DNA from: Paracoccaceae bacterium
GTDB lineage: Bacteria > Pseudomonadota > Alphaproteobacteria > Rhodobacterales > Rhodobacteraceae
Assembly (NCBI GenBank): GCA_024742455.1
Contig: JANSYL010000001.1
Span: 1-64,000, forward strand
Reading direction: 5' to 3'
DNA length: 64,000 nucleotides
The notes beneath the pieces were generated by a model. That model was not told where the DNA came from. It made no database searches and saw only the letters and a program-made list of their open reading frames with translations. The translations under genes and the position numbers were made by a program. Positions 34,656 to 44,343 of this stretch are shown piece after piece. Each line of letters opens with the position of its first letter. Position 1 is the stretch's first letter.

Positions 34656-35648
34656 ATGACGCGCCCGCCCTACCCCGCCACGCGCCTGCGCCGCACCCGC
34701 GCCACGCCCGCGCTCCGCAACCTGGTGCGCGAGACGGAGGTTTCGGTCAATGACCTGATCTGGCCGCTGTTCGTGCGCCAGGGTGAGGGTATCGAGGAAC
34801 CGGTGGCCTCCATGCCCGGCGTCGTGCGCCGGTCGGTCGACAAGATCGTCGCGGCGGCGCGCGAGGCCGCTGACCTGGGCATCCCCGCGATCTGTATCTT
34901 CCCCTATACCGAACAGGCCGACCGGACCGAGGATTGCGCCGAGGCCTGGAGCCCCGACAACCTGTCGAACCGCGCGATCCGGGCAATCCGGGATGCCGGG
35001 ATCGAGGTGGCGATCATGACCGACATCGCGCTCGACCCCTACAATATCAACGGCCATGACGGGTATGTCCGCGACGGCGAGATCCTCAATGACGAAACCG
35101 TCGCGGCGCTGGTCAGGATGGGGCTGGCGCAGGCCGAGGCGGGGGCGGATATCCTCGGCCCCTCCGACATGATGGACGGGCGCATCGGTGCACTGCGTGC
35201 CGCGCTGGAGGCCGAGGGGCATACCAAGGTCACCATCATGTCCTATGCCGCCAAATACGCCAGCGCCTTCTACGGCCCGTTCCGTGATGCCGTGGGCGCC
35301 TCGGGTGCGCTGACCGGCGACAAGAAAACCTATCAGATCGACCCCGGCAACCGGGCCGAGGGGCTGGCCTGTGCCGCCCGCGACCTTTCCGAAGGGGCCG
35401 ACATGGTGATGGTCAAACCCGGCCTGCCCTATCTCGACATGGTGCGCGCGGTGAAGGACCGGTTCGATGTGCCGACCTTCGCCTACCAGGTCAGCGGCGA
35501 ATACGCGATGATCGAGGCGGCGGCGGCTCATGGCTGGATCGACGGGGACAAGGTGATGCTGGAAACCCTGCAATCCTTCCGGCGCGCGGGCTGTGACGGG
35601 GTTTTGACCTATTTCGCCCCCCGCCTCGCACGTGCGATCAACGCCTAG
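34656..35648 (+). CDS. hemB: Delta-aminolevulinic acid dehydratase (porphobilinogen synthase)
   Basis: A 330-residue enzyme that condenses two 5-aminolevulinate molecules to porphobilinogen for haem and other tetrapyrroles. Schiff-base lysine regions IMSYAAKYASAFYGPF and MVMVKPGLPYLDM are intact. The metal-site segment reads TDIALDPYNINGHDGYV, with Ala and Asp where zinc enzymes have Cys, so it is of the zinc-independent type common in Rhodobacterales. Length is normal. It is a monocistronic gene facing away from the membrane protein. Confidence 0.97.
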   Translation: MTRPPYPATRLRRTRATPALRNLVRETEVSVNDLIWPLFVRQGEGIEEPVASMPGVVRRSVDKIVAAAREAADLGIPAICIFPYTEQADRTEDCAEAWSPDNLSNRAIRAIRDAGIEVAIMTDIALDPYNINGHDGYVRDGEILNDETVAALVRMGLAQAEAGADILGPSDMMDGRIGALRAALEAEGHTKVTIMSYAAKYASAFYGPFRDAVGASGALTGDKKTYQIDPGNRAEGLACAARDLSEGADMVMVKPGLPYLDMVRAVKDRFDVPTFAYQVSGEYAMIEAAAAHGWIDGDKVMLETLQSFRRAGCDGVLTYFAPRLARAINA

Positions 35649-35779
35649 GGGGCACATCGGCGGGTCGCCGCACATCTGGTGGATTTTCGGTGACAGGCCG
35701 CGCGCTTTGGCGTATCCTGTTCTCCAATAACGGCGGCCTGCCCGCCGATAACGAAACAGGCGCCAAAGGGTGCCGGAAC

Positions 35780-36367
35780 ATGAGGCATGGGATGAGCAGC
35801 ATCTCGAACCCGAAATTTTCTCGGCGCAGCTTCGTCATGGGCGGCGCGGCACTTCCGCTGCTGGCGGCCTGTGGCGGCAATGGCGTAAACTCACGCGCGG
35901 CCCAGCGGCTGGATCAGCGTGTCGATGCCGCGCTTGATTTCATGTATCAGGAGGTGCCGGGCTCCGAGGAACTGGCCTTCAACGCCGCCGGCATGCTGGT
36001 GATGCCGCTCATCACCGAGGCGGGGTTCGGTTTCGGCGGATCCTACGGGCGCGGCGCGCTCAGGATCGGCAGCGCCACGGTCGATTACTATTCCGCCATT
36101 GCGGGCACCTTCGGTCTGCAGATCGGGGCACAGCAATACGCCCATACCCTGTTCTTCATGACGGAAGTCGCCCTGCGCGAATTCCGGGAATCTGCCGGTT
36201 GGGCGATCGGGGCCGATGTGCGCTATGCTGTGATCAATGATGGCGGCACGCTCGGGCTCGACACCAACACGCTGCTCGATCCGGTGATCGCGCTGGTCTA
36301 CGGGCAAGCGGGGCTGATCGTGGGCGCCACGCTGGATGGCACGCGCTATTCGCGGATCATTCCCTGA
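35780..36367 (+). CDS. SYLF/YSC84-domain lipoprotein
   Basis: A 195-residue exported protein. The N-terminus has a twin-arginine-like SRRSFVMGGAALPLLAACGG that also contains a lipobox (LAAC). The rest is a SYLF (DUF500) domain: AAGMLVMPLITEAGFGFGGSYGRGALR, the LQIGAQQYAHTLFFMTE middle and AGLIVGATLDGTRYSRI at the end. SYLF domains bind lipids in eukaryotes; the bacterial role is unclear. ATG 35780 follows AAAGGG; ATG 35792 is equally possible. Confidence 0.85.
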   Translation: MRHGMSSISNPKFSRRSFVMGGAALPLLAACGGNGVNSRAAQRLDQRVDAALDFMYQEVPGSEELAFNAAGMLVMPLITEAGFGFGGSYGRGALRIGSATVDYYSAIAGTFGLQIGAQQYAHTLFFMTEVALREFRESAGWAIGADVRYAVINDGGTLGLDTNTLLDPVIALVYGQAGLIVGATLDGTRYSRIIP

Positions 36368-36451
36368 CCTCTGCCCGTACCCGCACGGGGCCTTTGCATT
36401 TGCTGTAGGTGGGGTCTAGGACATCGGCATAATCCGTATCCCCGAGGTGTC

Positions 36452-38914
36452 ATGCCGATCCTTGTGACCTGGCTCTTGCGTCTTGCGACCGTCGCGGTGG
36501 CCCTGTCTGTTGCCGTGATCCTGGCCGCCTTGTGGATGGCGACCCGGTCGATCCCCGATTATGGGGCCGAATGGCAGGTGCCGGGCCTGACCGCACCGGT
36601 GGAGATCATCCGCACCCAGGGCGCCGTGCCGCATGTCTTCGGTGAAACCGATGCCGACGTGTTCTATGGGCTGGGCTTCGCCCATGCGCAGGACCGGCTG
36701 TGGCAGATGCTGGTGATGCGGCGCACGGCACAGGGGCGGCTGTCGGAACTTTTCGGCCCCGCCACGCTGGATGTCGACGACCTGATGCGCCGCTTCGATG
36801 TTTACGGCCATGCCACGCGGTCCGTCGATGCGCTCGACCCCGACACCATCACCGCGCTCGAGGCCTATGCGGCGGGTGTCAATGCCTGGATCGCCCAGGT
36901 CGGGGCCGAGGCGCTTGGCCGGGGCGCGCCAGAACTGTTCCTGTTCGAACCCGCCATCGCGCCGTGGCGCCCCGCCGACAGTGTCAGCATCACCTTCCTG
37001 ATGGCCCTGCAGATCACCGTGCAGCACGACAACGAGGTGCGCCGCGCCCGCGCGACGCTTGCGCTCGATGATCCCGCACGCCTGGCCGACCTGATGCCCG
37101 ATGCCCCGGGCGAAGGCTCGGTGGCACTGGGCGATCTGGCCTGGCTCGACGGGGCGCCGATCTGGAACATGGCTGAGGGGCCGCGTCACCCTCTGCATCC
37201 CAACGCGGGCGGGCCGGGGCGCGGCGGCGCCTCGAACGTGATGGCGGTGATGGCCGACCGGTCGGCGGCCGGCGGTGCGCTTCTGGCCAATGATCCGCAT
37301 CTGGGCCTCAGCGCCCCGTCGATCTGGTATCTCGCGCGGCTCGAACTGCAATCGGGCGGCGTGATCGGGGCCACCATTCCCGGCATGCCGGTGGTGCTGG
37401 CCGGGCGCAACCCCGACCTCGCCTGGGGCATCACGGCGGCCTATCTCGATGATATCGACCTGTTCGTCGAGGAACTGAACCCCGACAATCCCGAGCAATA
37501 CCGCACGCCGGACGGGTGGGCGACGTTCGACACCCGGCGCAGCATCATCGAGGTGGCGGGCGCCGATCCCGTCACGATCACGCTGCGCCGCACCGAAAAT
37601 GGCCCCGTCATCCCGGGCATCCATTACGATATCGCCTCGGTCACCCCGCCCGGTCACGTGATGAGCCTGGCCTGGACCGCGCTGACGGACCGCAACACCT
37701 CGATCCAGACCGGGCTGAGGCTGATGCGCGCCCGCAGCATCGAAGACGGGATCGCCGCGGGCGAGGATTTCGTGGCCCCCGCCCAGAACCTGATGCTGGC
37801 CGGTGCCGACGGGCGGATCGCGATGCAGGTTGTGGGCCACATGCCCTGGCGGATGACGCAGCACCAGACGCAGGCACGGATGCCCAGCCTCGGCTATCTG
37901 CCGGAAAACCGCTGGCAGGGGGTGACGCAGTATTTCGCCAATCCCCGGTTCATCGACCCCGAGACGGGTCTTCTGGGCAATACCAACAACAAGACGACGG
38001 ACCGGGAATTCCCGCTGCATGTCACGTTCGACTGGGGCGATACGCAGCGCATCACGCGGCTGGAACGGCTGATGGCGGCCCGGCGCGTTCATACCCGCGA
38101 CAGCCTGATCGAGGCGCAGCTCGACACCGTGTCGGCGGCGGCGCGCAACATCCTGCCGCTGGTGGCGCGCGAGCTGTGGTTCACCGGGCAGGCCGCCCCC
38201 GAGGGCACGCCCGAACGCCGCCGTCAGCGGGCCCTTGCGCTTCTGGCCGAGTGGAACGGCGAGATGAACGAACACCTGCCCGAGCCGTTGATCTATGCCG
38301 CCTGGATGCGCGAATTGCAGCAGCGCCTGATCCGCGACGAGATCGGGCCGCTCGCGCGCGATTTCCAGCAGGTCGAACCGATCTTTCTGGAACGCGTATT
38401 CCGCGACGTGAACGGTGCGGCGGTCTGGTGCGACGTGCAGGCCTCGACCGTGGTGGAAACCTGCACCGAAATCGCGCAACTGGCGCTCGATGATGCGCTG
38501 CAGTTTCTCGAGGACCGCTATGGCCCCGATGTCGAAACCTGGCGTTGGGGTGCCGCGCATGAGGCGCGCCATGATCACCCCGTGCTGGGCCAGACGCGGC
38601 TGTTTTCCTGGATCGTCAATATCCGCCAGCCCACCTCGGGCGGGGATTTCACGCTGAACCGGGCGGCCACACCCGGCGCCCTGCCCGATCCGTTCCTCAA
38701 TACCCATGCCGCGGGCTATCGCGGGGTCTATGATTTCGCCGATCCCGACAGCTCGGTCTTCATCCTGGCCACCGGGCAATCGGGCCACCCGCTCAGCCGA
38801 CACTACGACGACCTGGGCGAATTGTGGCGGCGCGGCGAATACATCCCCATGTCGCTCGACCCGGCGCTGGCGCGGGCGGGCAATCTGGGCATCACCACGC
38901 TGACCCCGCGCTGA
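36452..38914 (+). CDS. Penicillin acylase family (Ntn) amidohydrolase
   Basis: An 820-residue precursor with an N-terminal hydrophobic segment (~5-29). It belongs to the penicillin/acyl-homoserine-lactone acylase family, which self-cleaves to expose an N-terminal nucleophile. The expected site is GGASNVMAV, giving Ser261 as the first residue of the beta subunit. An alpha-type region precedes it (GLGFAHAQDRLWQMLVMRR). NDPHLGLSAPSIWYLARL and NTNNKTTDREFP are family motifs. Substrates may include quorum-sensing lactones or other amides; this cannot be settled by sequence. It is a single gene. Confidence 0.92.
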   Translation: MPILVTWLLRLATVAVALSVAVILAALWMATRSIPDYGAEWQVPGLTAPVEIIRTQGAVPHVFGETDADVFYGLGFAHAQDRLWQMLVMRRTAQGRLSELFGPATLDVDDLMRRFDVYGHATRSVDALDPDTITALEAYAAGVNAWIAQVGAEALGRGAPELFLFEPAIAPWRPADSVSITFLMALQITVQHDNEVRRARATLALDDPARLADLMPDAPGEGSVALGDLAWLDGAPIWNMAEGPRHPLHPNAGGPGRGGASNVMAVMADRSAAGGALLANDPHLGLSAPSIWYLARLELQSGGVIGATIPGMPVVLAGRNPDLAWGITAAYLDDIDLFVEELNPDNPEQYRTPDGWATFDTRRSIIEVAGADPVTITLRRTENGPVIPGIHYDIASVTPPGHVMSLAWTALTDRNTSIQTGLRLMRARSIEDGIAAGEDFVAPAQNLMLAGADGRIAMQVVGHMPWRMTQHQTQARMPSLGYLPENRWQGVTQYFANPRFIDPETGLLGNTNNKTTDREFPLHVTFDWGDTQRITRLERLMAARRVHTRDSLIEAQLDTVSAAARNILPLVARELWFTGQAAPEGTPERRRQRALALLAEWNGEMNEHLPEPLIYAAWMRELQQRLIRDEIGPLARDFQQVEPIFLERVFRDVNGAAVWCDVQASTVVETCTEIAQLALDDALQFLEDRYGPDVETWRWGAAHEARHDHPVLGQTRLFSWIVNIRQPTSGGDFTLNRAATPGALPDPFLNTHAAGYRGVYDFADPDSSVFILATGQSGHPLSRHYDDLGELWRRGEYIPMSLDPALARAGNLGITTLTPR

Positions 38915-39008
38915 TCCGGCGGTTTGAAACACCTGTCAAATCACGGCCAAGCCTTTTGCTTCGCCCATCGCTGCGCTACCAGTTTGCCGTTCAGCCCTGA
39001 GGCCGCTC

Positions 39009-39887
39009 ATGCCCCTGATCTACACCACCCCCGCCGACTGGCACGACGCGACCGACAAGCGCCTTGCCGTCTTCGGCATGTCGGGCCTCGGCAAGACCCG
39101 GATCGCCTCGATGCTCCGGCAGGCGGGCGACTGGTATCACTACTCGATCGATTACCGCATCGGCACCGCCTATATGGGCGAACATATCGAGGATAATCTG
39201 AAACGGCAGGCGATGCAGGTGCCGTTTCTGGCCGAGCTTCTGAAATCGGATTCGATCTACATCCGGTCCAACATCGGCTTCGACAACCTCGCCCCCCTGT
39301 CGACCTTCCTTGGCAAACCCGGCGACCCGTCCAAAGGCGGTGTGCCCTTCGGCGAATACATGCGCCGCCAGGCGCTGCACCGCCGGGCCGAGATCAACGC
39401 GCTTCTGGACACGCCCGCCTTCATCGCCCGCGCGCGCGACCTTTATGGCTATCCGCATTTCATCTGCGACACCGGCGGGTCGATCTGCGAGGTGGCCGAC
39501 CCCGGCAACCCCGCCGACGAGGTGCTGAGCACGCTGCAGTCAAACTGCCTGATGGTCTGGATCGAAGGCCCCGACAGCCATACCGAGGAACTGATCCGTC
39601 GCTTCGACCGCGATCCCAAGCCGATGTATTACCGGCCCGATTTCCTCGAACCGCTCTGGCAGGCCTATCTGGATGACCATGGCCTCGCCGCCGATGCGGT
39701 CGATCCCGACGCCTTCGTCCGCTTCGCCTATGCCCGCGCCCTGGCCCATCGTGCGCCGCTTTATCGTGCGATGGCCGAAAACTGGGGCATCACGCTGGCC
39801 GCCGAAACGGTCGAGGCCTGCCGCGACGCCCGGGATATCGACGCCGCCATCGCCGAGGCCCTTGGCAGGCGCGCCCGGGGCGCATAG
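39009..39887 (+). CDS. P-loop ATPase of unknown role, upstream of metA
   Basis: A 292-residue soluble protein with a Walker A motif, GMSGLGKT, at 23-30, followed by DYRIGTAYMGEHI and FICDTGGSICE. A short P-loop kinase-like or ATPase fold is likely, but I know no characterised homologue. It lies 34 bases before metA on the same strand, so the two probably share a transcript. A role in sulfur amino-acid metabolism is only a guess from position. Confidence 0.8.
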   Translation: MPLIYTTPADWHDATDKRLAVFGMSGLGKTRIASMLRQAGDWYHYSIDYRIGTAYMGEHIEDNLKRQAMQVPFLAELLKSDSIYIRSNIGFDNLAPLSTFLGKPGDPSKGGVPFGEYMRRQALHRRAEINALLDTPAFIARARDLYGYPHFICDTGGSICEVADPGNPADEVLSTLQSNCLMVWIEGPDSHTEELIRRFDRDPKPMYYRPDFLEPLWQAYLDDHGLAADAVDPDAFVRFAYARALAHRAPLYRAMAENWGITLAAETVEACRDARDIDAAIAEALGRRARGA

Positions 39888-39920
39888 CTCCGCCCCTTAC
39901 GACGCCGCAAAGGACGCGCC

Positions 39921-40865
39921 ATGCCCATCAAGCTGCCCCGATCCCTGCCCGCCTTCGACGTGCTGCGCGACGAGGGCGTGATGGTCATGGGACGGTCGGC
40001 GGCGGAGAAACAGGACATCCGCCCTCTCAGGATCGGGCTGCTGAACCTGATGCCCAAGAAGATCCAGACCGAGACGCAATTCGCCCGGCTGATCGGGGCC
40101 TCGCCCCTGCAGGTGGAACTGACGCTCATCCGGATGACGGAACACCGGACGAAAACCACCTCGGCCGCGCATATGGAGGCGTTTTACAAACCCTTCGCCG
40201 AGGTGGCCGAAACGGGCGAGAAATTCGATGGCCTGATCATCACCGGCGCGCCCATCGAACACCTGCCCTTCGAGGAAGTCACCTATTGGGATGAGCTGAC
40301 CCGCGTCTTCGGCTGGACGCAGACCCATGTCCATTCCACCTTCGGCGTCTGTTGGGGCGGCATGGCGATGATCAACCATTTCCACGGCGTCCCGAAACAC
40401 ATGCTGCCCGCCAAGGCCTTTGGCTGTTTCCGCCACCAGGTGACCGATCCCGCCTCGCCCTATCTGCGCGGGTTTTCCGATGATTGCGTGATCCCCGTCA
40501 GCCGCTGGACGGAAATGCGCCAGGCCGATATCGACGCGGCCACGGGGCTCAGAACCCTGATCGGATCGCCCGAGGCCGGCCCCTGCCTTGTCGAGGATCC
40601 GGGCCATCGCGCCCTCTATATCTTCAACCATTTCGAATATGATTCCGACACGCTGAAACAGGAATACGACCGCGACGTGGCGCAGGGCACGCCGATCAAC
40701 GTGCCGGTCAACTACTACCCGGGCGACGACCCCACACGCACACCGCAGAACCGGTGGCGCAGCCACGCGCATCTTCTTTATGGCAACTGGCTGGCCGAGG
40801 TTTATCTGACCACCCCGTATGACATCGACCGGATCGGTCAGGACAGCACGGATTTGCGGACGTGA
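39921..40865 (+). CDS. metA: Homoserine O-acyltransferase (probably acetyltransferase), MetA family
   Basis: A 314-residue enzyme of methionine synthesis that acylates the hydroxyl group of homoserine. The nucleophile is Cys144 in [10 protein letters not shown], and a catalytic His-x-Glu lies in NHFEYD. Acyl-donor choice in this family depends on the residue equivalent to position 111: Glu favours acetyl-CoA and Gly succinyl-CoA. Here [12 protein letters not shown] has Glu113 there, so acetyl-CoA is predicted. Its stop overlaps the hydrolase gene by 4 bases. Confidence 0.93.
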   Translation: MPIKLPRSLPAFDVLRDEGVMVMGRSAAEKQDIRPLRIGLLNLMPKKIQTETQFARLIGASPLQVELTLIRMTEHRTKTTSAAHMEAFYKPFAEVAETGEKFDGLIITGAPIEHLPFEEVTYWDELTRVFGWTQTHVHSTFGVCWGGMAMINHFHGVPKHMLPAKAFGCFRHQVTDPASPYLRGFSDDCVIPVSRWTEMRQADIDAATGLRTLIGSPEAGPCLVEDPGHRALYIFNHFEYDSDTLKQEYDRDVAQGTPINVPVNYYPGDDPTRTPQNRWRSHAHLLYGNWLAEVYLTTPYDIDRIGQDSTDLRT

Positions 40866-41809
40866 AACTTTTTCTGGGGCTTGTCGCCCTCTTCGCTGTG
40901 TTCTGGGCCGTCACGCTCTGGCGCGCCGCCGCCAATGAGGCGCGGGCCGAGGCGCGGTTTCCCCCTCTGGGCCGGATGATCGATGTGGGCGGCACCCCGG
41001 TCCATGTCCTGCAACAGGGCGCGGGCCCCGATATCGTTCTGATCCACGGTGCCTCGGGCAATCTGCGCGATTTCACCTTCGACCTCGCCGGTCGCCTGAC
41101 CGACCGCTACCGGGTGACCATGATCGACCGGCCGGGCCTCGGCTATACGGCGGTCGACACCACCCATACCGCCTCGATCTTCGATCAGGCCGACCTGCTG
41201 GTCGGAACCGCCGCCGCGCTCGACCTCGACCGGCCACTGGTGCTCGGCCATTCCTATGGCGGCGCGGTGGCGCTGGCCTGGGCCACGCGCCATCCGGGCA
41301 CCTTGTCGGGCCTCGTGCTGCTGGCCGCCGCCTCGAACCCCTGGGACACCCCGCTCAGCCTGTTCTACCGCATCCTGTCGCATCCGGTGGGGGGGGCCAT
41401 CCTTGCCCCGATCCTGACCGCATGGGTGCCCGATCGGGTGCTCGAACGCTCCATCGCAGGCGTGTTCGACCCGCAGCCGATGCCCGATGGCTATGCCGGA
41501 TACATCGGGGCCGAACTGGCGCTGCGCCGCGCGTCTTTGCGGGAAAACGCGCGTCAGCGCGCCACGATCGAGGACGAGGTGCGCGCGATGGCGCCCGATT
41601 ACGCGCGCGTCGATATCCCTGCCGAAATCCTGCACGGCACTGCCGACCTGACGGTCTGGCTGTCGGTCCATTCCGAACCGCTGGCCGGTCAGCTGCCCGA
41701 TGGAAACCTCGTGGCGATGGACGGTATCGGCCACGCCCCGCATCATTCCAACCCCGCCGCCGTCACCGCCGCCATCGACCGCGCCGCGGCCCGCGCGCAA
41801 TTGCGCTGA
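40862..41809 (+). CDS. Alpha/beta hydrolase with N-terminal membrane anchor
   Basis: A 315-residue protein with one hydrophobic segment at 4-20 and an alpha/beta hydrolase fold. It shows the oxyanion region [13 protein letters not shown], the nucleophile elbow GHSYGG and a terminal [10 protein letters not shown] with the catalytic His; the acid is probably in HGTADLTV. The anchor suggests a periplasm-facing enzyme. The GTG start overlaps the metA stop (GTGA). MetX-type transferases share this fold but lack the anchor, so it is not a second acyltransferase. The substrate is unknown. Confidence 0.85.
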   Translation: MKLFLGLVALFAVFWAVTLWRAAANEARAEARFPPLGRMIDVGGTPVHVLQQGAGPDIVLIHGASGNLRDFTFDLAGRLTDRYRVTMIDRPGLGYTAVDTTHTASIFDQADLLVGTAAALDLDRPLVLGHSYGGAVALAWATRHPGTLSGLVLLAAASNPWDTPLSLFYRILSHPVGGAILAPILTAWVPDRVLERSIAGVFDPQPMPDGYAGYIGAELALRRASLRENARQRATIEDEVRAMAPDYARVDIPAEILHGTADLTVWLSVHSEPLAGQLPDGNLVAMDGIGHAPHHSNPAAVTAAIDRAAARAQLR

Positions 41810-41871
41810 GCCCCCCGCGCCCCTAATGTAAAGCGATATCACATGGCGCATCAGCGCCGGGGCGAGGCATC

Positions 41872-42753
41872 ATGAGCAAACCTTTCGACGGTGCGATCAC
41901 CGAATTCTACGAAAAAGACGCCCCCGACAGCGTCCGCACCGCCATCGACACGGCCGAAAAGGACAGCGTGCTCGACCCGTCCTTTCCCTATGACATGCGC
42001 ATGGACAAGGATGACTACGAGGATCAGCTGGACAAGCTGCAGATCGAACTGGTCAAGGCGCAGGCTTGGGTCCGCGACAGCGGCGCGCGTGTGGCGGTGG
42101 TCTTCGAGGGGCGCGATGCTGCGGGCAAGGGCGGGTCGATCAAGCGGGTCCGGTCAAACCTGAACCCGCGGACAGCCGGTGTGGTGGCGCTGTCCAAACC
42201 CACCGACCGCGAGGCCGCGCAATGGTATTTCCAGCGCTACATCGCGCATCTGCCGGCCGGGGGTGAAATCCGGCTTTTCGACCGCTCCTGGTACAATCGC
42301 GGCGTGGTCGAACATGTGTTCGGCTTCTGCACGCCGGTCCAGCGGCAGGCCTTCTTCACCCAGCTTCCGGAATTCGAACAGATGCTGGTCGATGACGGCA
42401 TCAAGCTGACCAAGATCTGGCTGAATGTCGGGCGCGCCGAACAGCTGCGCCGCTTTCTCGACCGCGAAGGCGATCCGCTGAAACAGTGGAAGCTCAGCCG
42501 TATCGATGTCGAAGGCCTGAAGCGATGGGATGCCTATTCGGACGCCATCGCCGAAACGCTGTCCATCGGCCACAGCGCCCATGCGCCATGGACGGTGATC
42601 CGCGCCGATGACAAGCGGCGCGCGCGGCTGGCGGTGATCCGCAAGATCCTGTCGGGCCTCGACTACGGCGGCAGGGATGACGGCGTCGTGGGCCAGCCTG
42701 ACCCGGCCATTACCGGCGGACCCGAGATGTGGTCGGACCCCGCCACGGCATGA
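41872..42753 (+). CDS. ppk2: Polyphosphate kinase 2
   Basis: A 293-residue PPK2-family enzyme that moves phosphate between polyphosphate and nucleotides. Walker [10 protein letters not shown], is at 80-88; Walker [11 protein letters not shown], has Asp137; and the lid region [16 protein letters not shown] is present. It is a single-domain, class I-type member. Whether it prefers GDP or ADP cannot be told. Its stop overlaps a TetR regulator by 4 bases, an arrangement that suggests the regulator controls this gene. Confidence 0.95.
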   Translation: MSKPFDGAITEFYEKDAPDSVRTAIDTAEKDSVLDPSFPYDMRMDKDDYEDQLDKLQIELVKAQAWVRDSGARVAVVFEGRDAAGKGGSIKRVRSNLNPRTAGVVALSKPTDREAAQWYFQRYIAHLPAGGEIRLFDRSWYNRGVVEHVFGFCTPVQRQAFFTQLPEFEQMLVDDGIKLTKIWLNVGRAEQLRRFLDREGDPLKQWKLSRIDVEGLKRWDAYSDAIAETLSIGHSAHAPWTVIRADDKRRARLAVIRKILSGLDYGGRDDGVVGQPDPAITGGPEMWSDPATA

Positions 42754-43367
42754 CCAAACGGGGGTATCACCACGGAAACCTGCGCCAGGCGCTCGTGGAC
42801 GCGGCGCTCAAGCTGATCGAGGAAAAGGGGCCGACCGGTTTTGCCCTGTCCGAGGCCGCCAAGAACGCGGGCGTCACACCGGCGGCGGTCTATCGCCATT
42901 TCGAGGGCCGCGAGGACCTGATCATCGAGGCCGCGCTTCAGGGCCACGCCATTTTCGCCGACCGGATGGAGGCGGCGTTCAACAACGGCCAGCCCACAGC
43001 GCTCGAGGCGTTTTCGGCCACCGGGCGCGCCTATCTCGATTTCGCCCGGCGCCATCCCGGCCATTACATGGCGATGTTCGAAAGCGGGGTATCAAGCCAG
43101 GCCACCCCCGAACTGGCGGCGGCCGTGGCGCGGTCGAGCGGGGTTCTGGAACGCGCGGCGGCTGCGCTGTCGGAACATATCGCGCCGGAAAAACGCCCTC
43201 CGCCCTCGATGTTTTCCGCCCATATCTGGGCGATGAGCCATGGTGTGGTCGAGCTTTACGCGCGTGGTCGCCCCGGCGGGCGGGCGCCCTTCCCTCCCGA
43301 GGATCTCCTGGAAACCGGGATCGGGATCTACCTGCGGGGCCTGGGCCTGTTGCCGCCCGACACGTGA
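42750..43367 (+). CDS. TetR/AcrR family regulator
   Basis: A 205-residue regulator. The N-terminal HTH (residues ~5-55) reads [49 protein letters not shown] with the usual TetR spacing. Residues ~75-200 form the helical ligand-binding domain with the TetR_C (WHG-type) pattern [22 protein letters not shown] 42750 overlaps the ppk2 stop (ATGA); an upstream in-frame ATG at 42729 is less likely. The ligand is unknown. Confidence 0.92.
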   Translation: MTKRGYHHGNLRQALVDAALKLIEEKGPTGFALSEAAKNAGVTPAAVYRHFEGREDLIIEAALQGHAIFADRMEAAFNNGQPTALEAFSATGRAYLDFARRHPGHYMAMFESGVSSQATPELAAAVARSSGVLERAAAALSEHIAPEKRPPPSMFSAHIWAMSHGVVELYARGRPGGRAPFPPEDLLETGIGIYLRGLGLLPPDT

Positions 43368-43375
43368 CGGACGGT

Positions 43376-43398
43376 GCCCCGGTGCCCTATCACGGGGC
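43376..43398. terminator. Hairpin between convergent genes
   Basis: GCCCCG and CGGGGC pair around an 11-base loop between the TetR gene and the convergent small gene. There is no T-run on either side, so it may act weakly for both. Confidence 0.4.
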
Positions 43399-43402
43399 GT
43401 TG

Positions 43403-43594
43403 TCAGACCGGCATGTCGTTGAACAGGTCGTCCAGCGTATCATCCGACATCGTCTTGGGCAGCATGTCACCATTGGCCTGCGCCTTGCGCTTGGCGTCGG
43501 CGGCGCGGGCCTTTTCGGTGTCATGCCGGCGCAGTTCGGTATGCGCGCCCTTCTCGGCCTTCCGGGATTTTCCGGCCTTCTTCTTGTCGGTCAT
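43403..43594 (-). CDS. Small highly charged protein
   Basis: A 63-residue protein, lysine-rich in its first half (MTDKKKAGKSRKAEKGAHTE), with an acidic end (SDDTLDDLFNDMPV). GGGAG lies about 8 bases before the ATG. No family is recognised. It is likely unstructured or a small nucleic-acid-binding peptide, but this is inference. It is the last of three small minus-strand genes. Confidence 0.6.
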   Translation of the reverse strand: MTDKKKAGKSRKAEKGAHTELRRHDTEKARAADAKRKAQANGDMLPKTMSDDTLDDLFNDMPV

Positions 43595-43638
43595 CGCGTC
43601 ACTCCCTTCTCGTTATTGCGCGTTGCGCGCCGCCGCCC

Positions 43639-43887
43639 CTATCCGGCGCGGCGCAGCCGTTGCGGAGCCATCGCAAGGCTGAGGCCCCCCGCCTCCTCGC
43701 GGGCGGCCATCGCGTCGTCATAGTGTTGCACCGCCCGTCCGGCGCGCAAGGCGCCCATCAGCGCCCGGTCCTGCCAGGCGCGCTGTCGCGCATCCAGCTC
43801 GGCACTGACCGCTGTTCCGGCAGCCGCCGTCCGTAGCAGCGCGGCGATGGATGTGCTTAGGTCTGCATGGTCGTCGTGATGTTGCAT
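43639..43887 (-). CDS. Hypothetical 82-residue protein
   Basis: The frame begins MQHHDDHADLSTSIAALLRT and continues as an alanine- and arginine-rich helical protein (QRAWQDRALMGALRAGRAVQHYDDAMAAREEAG). The ribosome site is poor. It lies 41 bases after the DksA-like gene and 44 before the small charged gene, all on the minus strand. No family is recognised. The codon pattern supports it moderately. Confidence 0.5.
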   Translation of the reverse strand: MQHHDDHADLSTSIAALLRTAAAGTAVSAELDARQRAWQDRALMGALRAGRAVQHYDDAMAAREEAGGLSLAMAPQRLRRAG

Positions 43888-43928
43888 GTCGGGTACCGTT
43901 CAGGTCTGGTCTGGAAAGATACGCACAC

Positions 43929-44246
43929 TCAGCGTGCGCAGGTCTTGCAAAAGGGTGTGGCGGGCAACAGGTCCAGCCGGGCCTCGGAAATCTCGGCACC
44001 GCATGTCACGCAGACGCCGTATTCCCCGGCCTCCATCCGCGCCAGCGCGGCCTTGATCTGTTCGATCTCGGCCTGGCCGGACTGTCCGAGCTGTTCGAGC
44101 ACCTCGTCATCCTCGCGTTCGACGGCAAGTTCGTCCCAGTCTTTCGATTGGTGGCTGTCGAGTTCGCTGTCGATCTGGTGCAGCCGCCGGTCGAGATCTG
44201 CCAGGCGGCGTTCGAGGTCGGCACGGCGTTGGGTGTGATCGGTCAT
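43929..44246 (-). CDS. TraR/DksA-type C4 zinc-finger protein
   Basis: A 105-residue protein with an N-terminal coiled coil (~5-70; LERRLADLDRRLHQIDSELD) and a C-terminal C4 zinc finger with Cys79, Cys82, Cys100 and Cys103. DksA-like proteins bind the RNA polymerase secondary channel and alter initiation. This one is shorter than DksA (about 150 aa) and has no DxxDxA motif visible in the coil. ATG 44246 follows AAGGAG. A perfect FNR box lies about 100 bases upstream. Confidence 0.9.
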   Translation of the reverse strand: MTDHTQRRADLERRLADLDRRLHQIDSELDSHQSKDWDELAVEREDDEVLEQLGQSGQAEIEQIKAALARMEAGEYGVCVTCGAEISEARLDLLPATPFCKTCAR

Positions 44247-44343
44247 TATCCACACTCCTTCCTGCGGGTCTGAGGAGCGGACCGAAGGATCTTCCCCCAA
44301 TGACCCAATGGAGCAAAACTAGACTCGGCCAATTACCCGGGCC

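Noticed and set aside
30355-34659. A 1434-residue plus-strand open frame
   Set aside because: It lies opposite mfd and the membrane-protein gene, has no family resemblance and reads as an antisense shadow of high-GC coding DNA.
36416-38932. An 838-residue minus-strand open frame
   Set aside because: It is antisense to the penicillin-acylase gene, with no recognisable domain.
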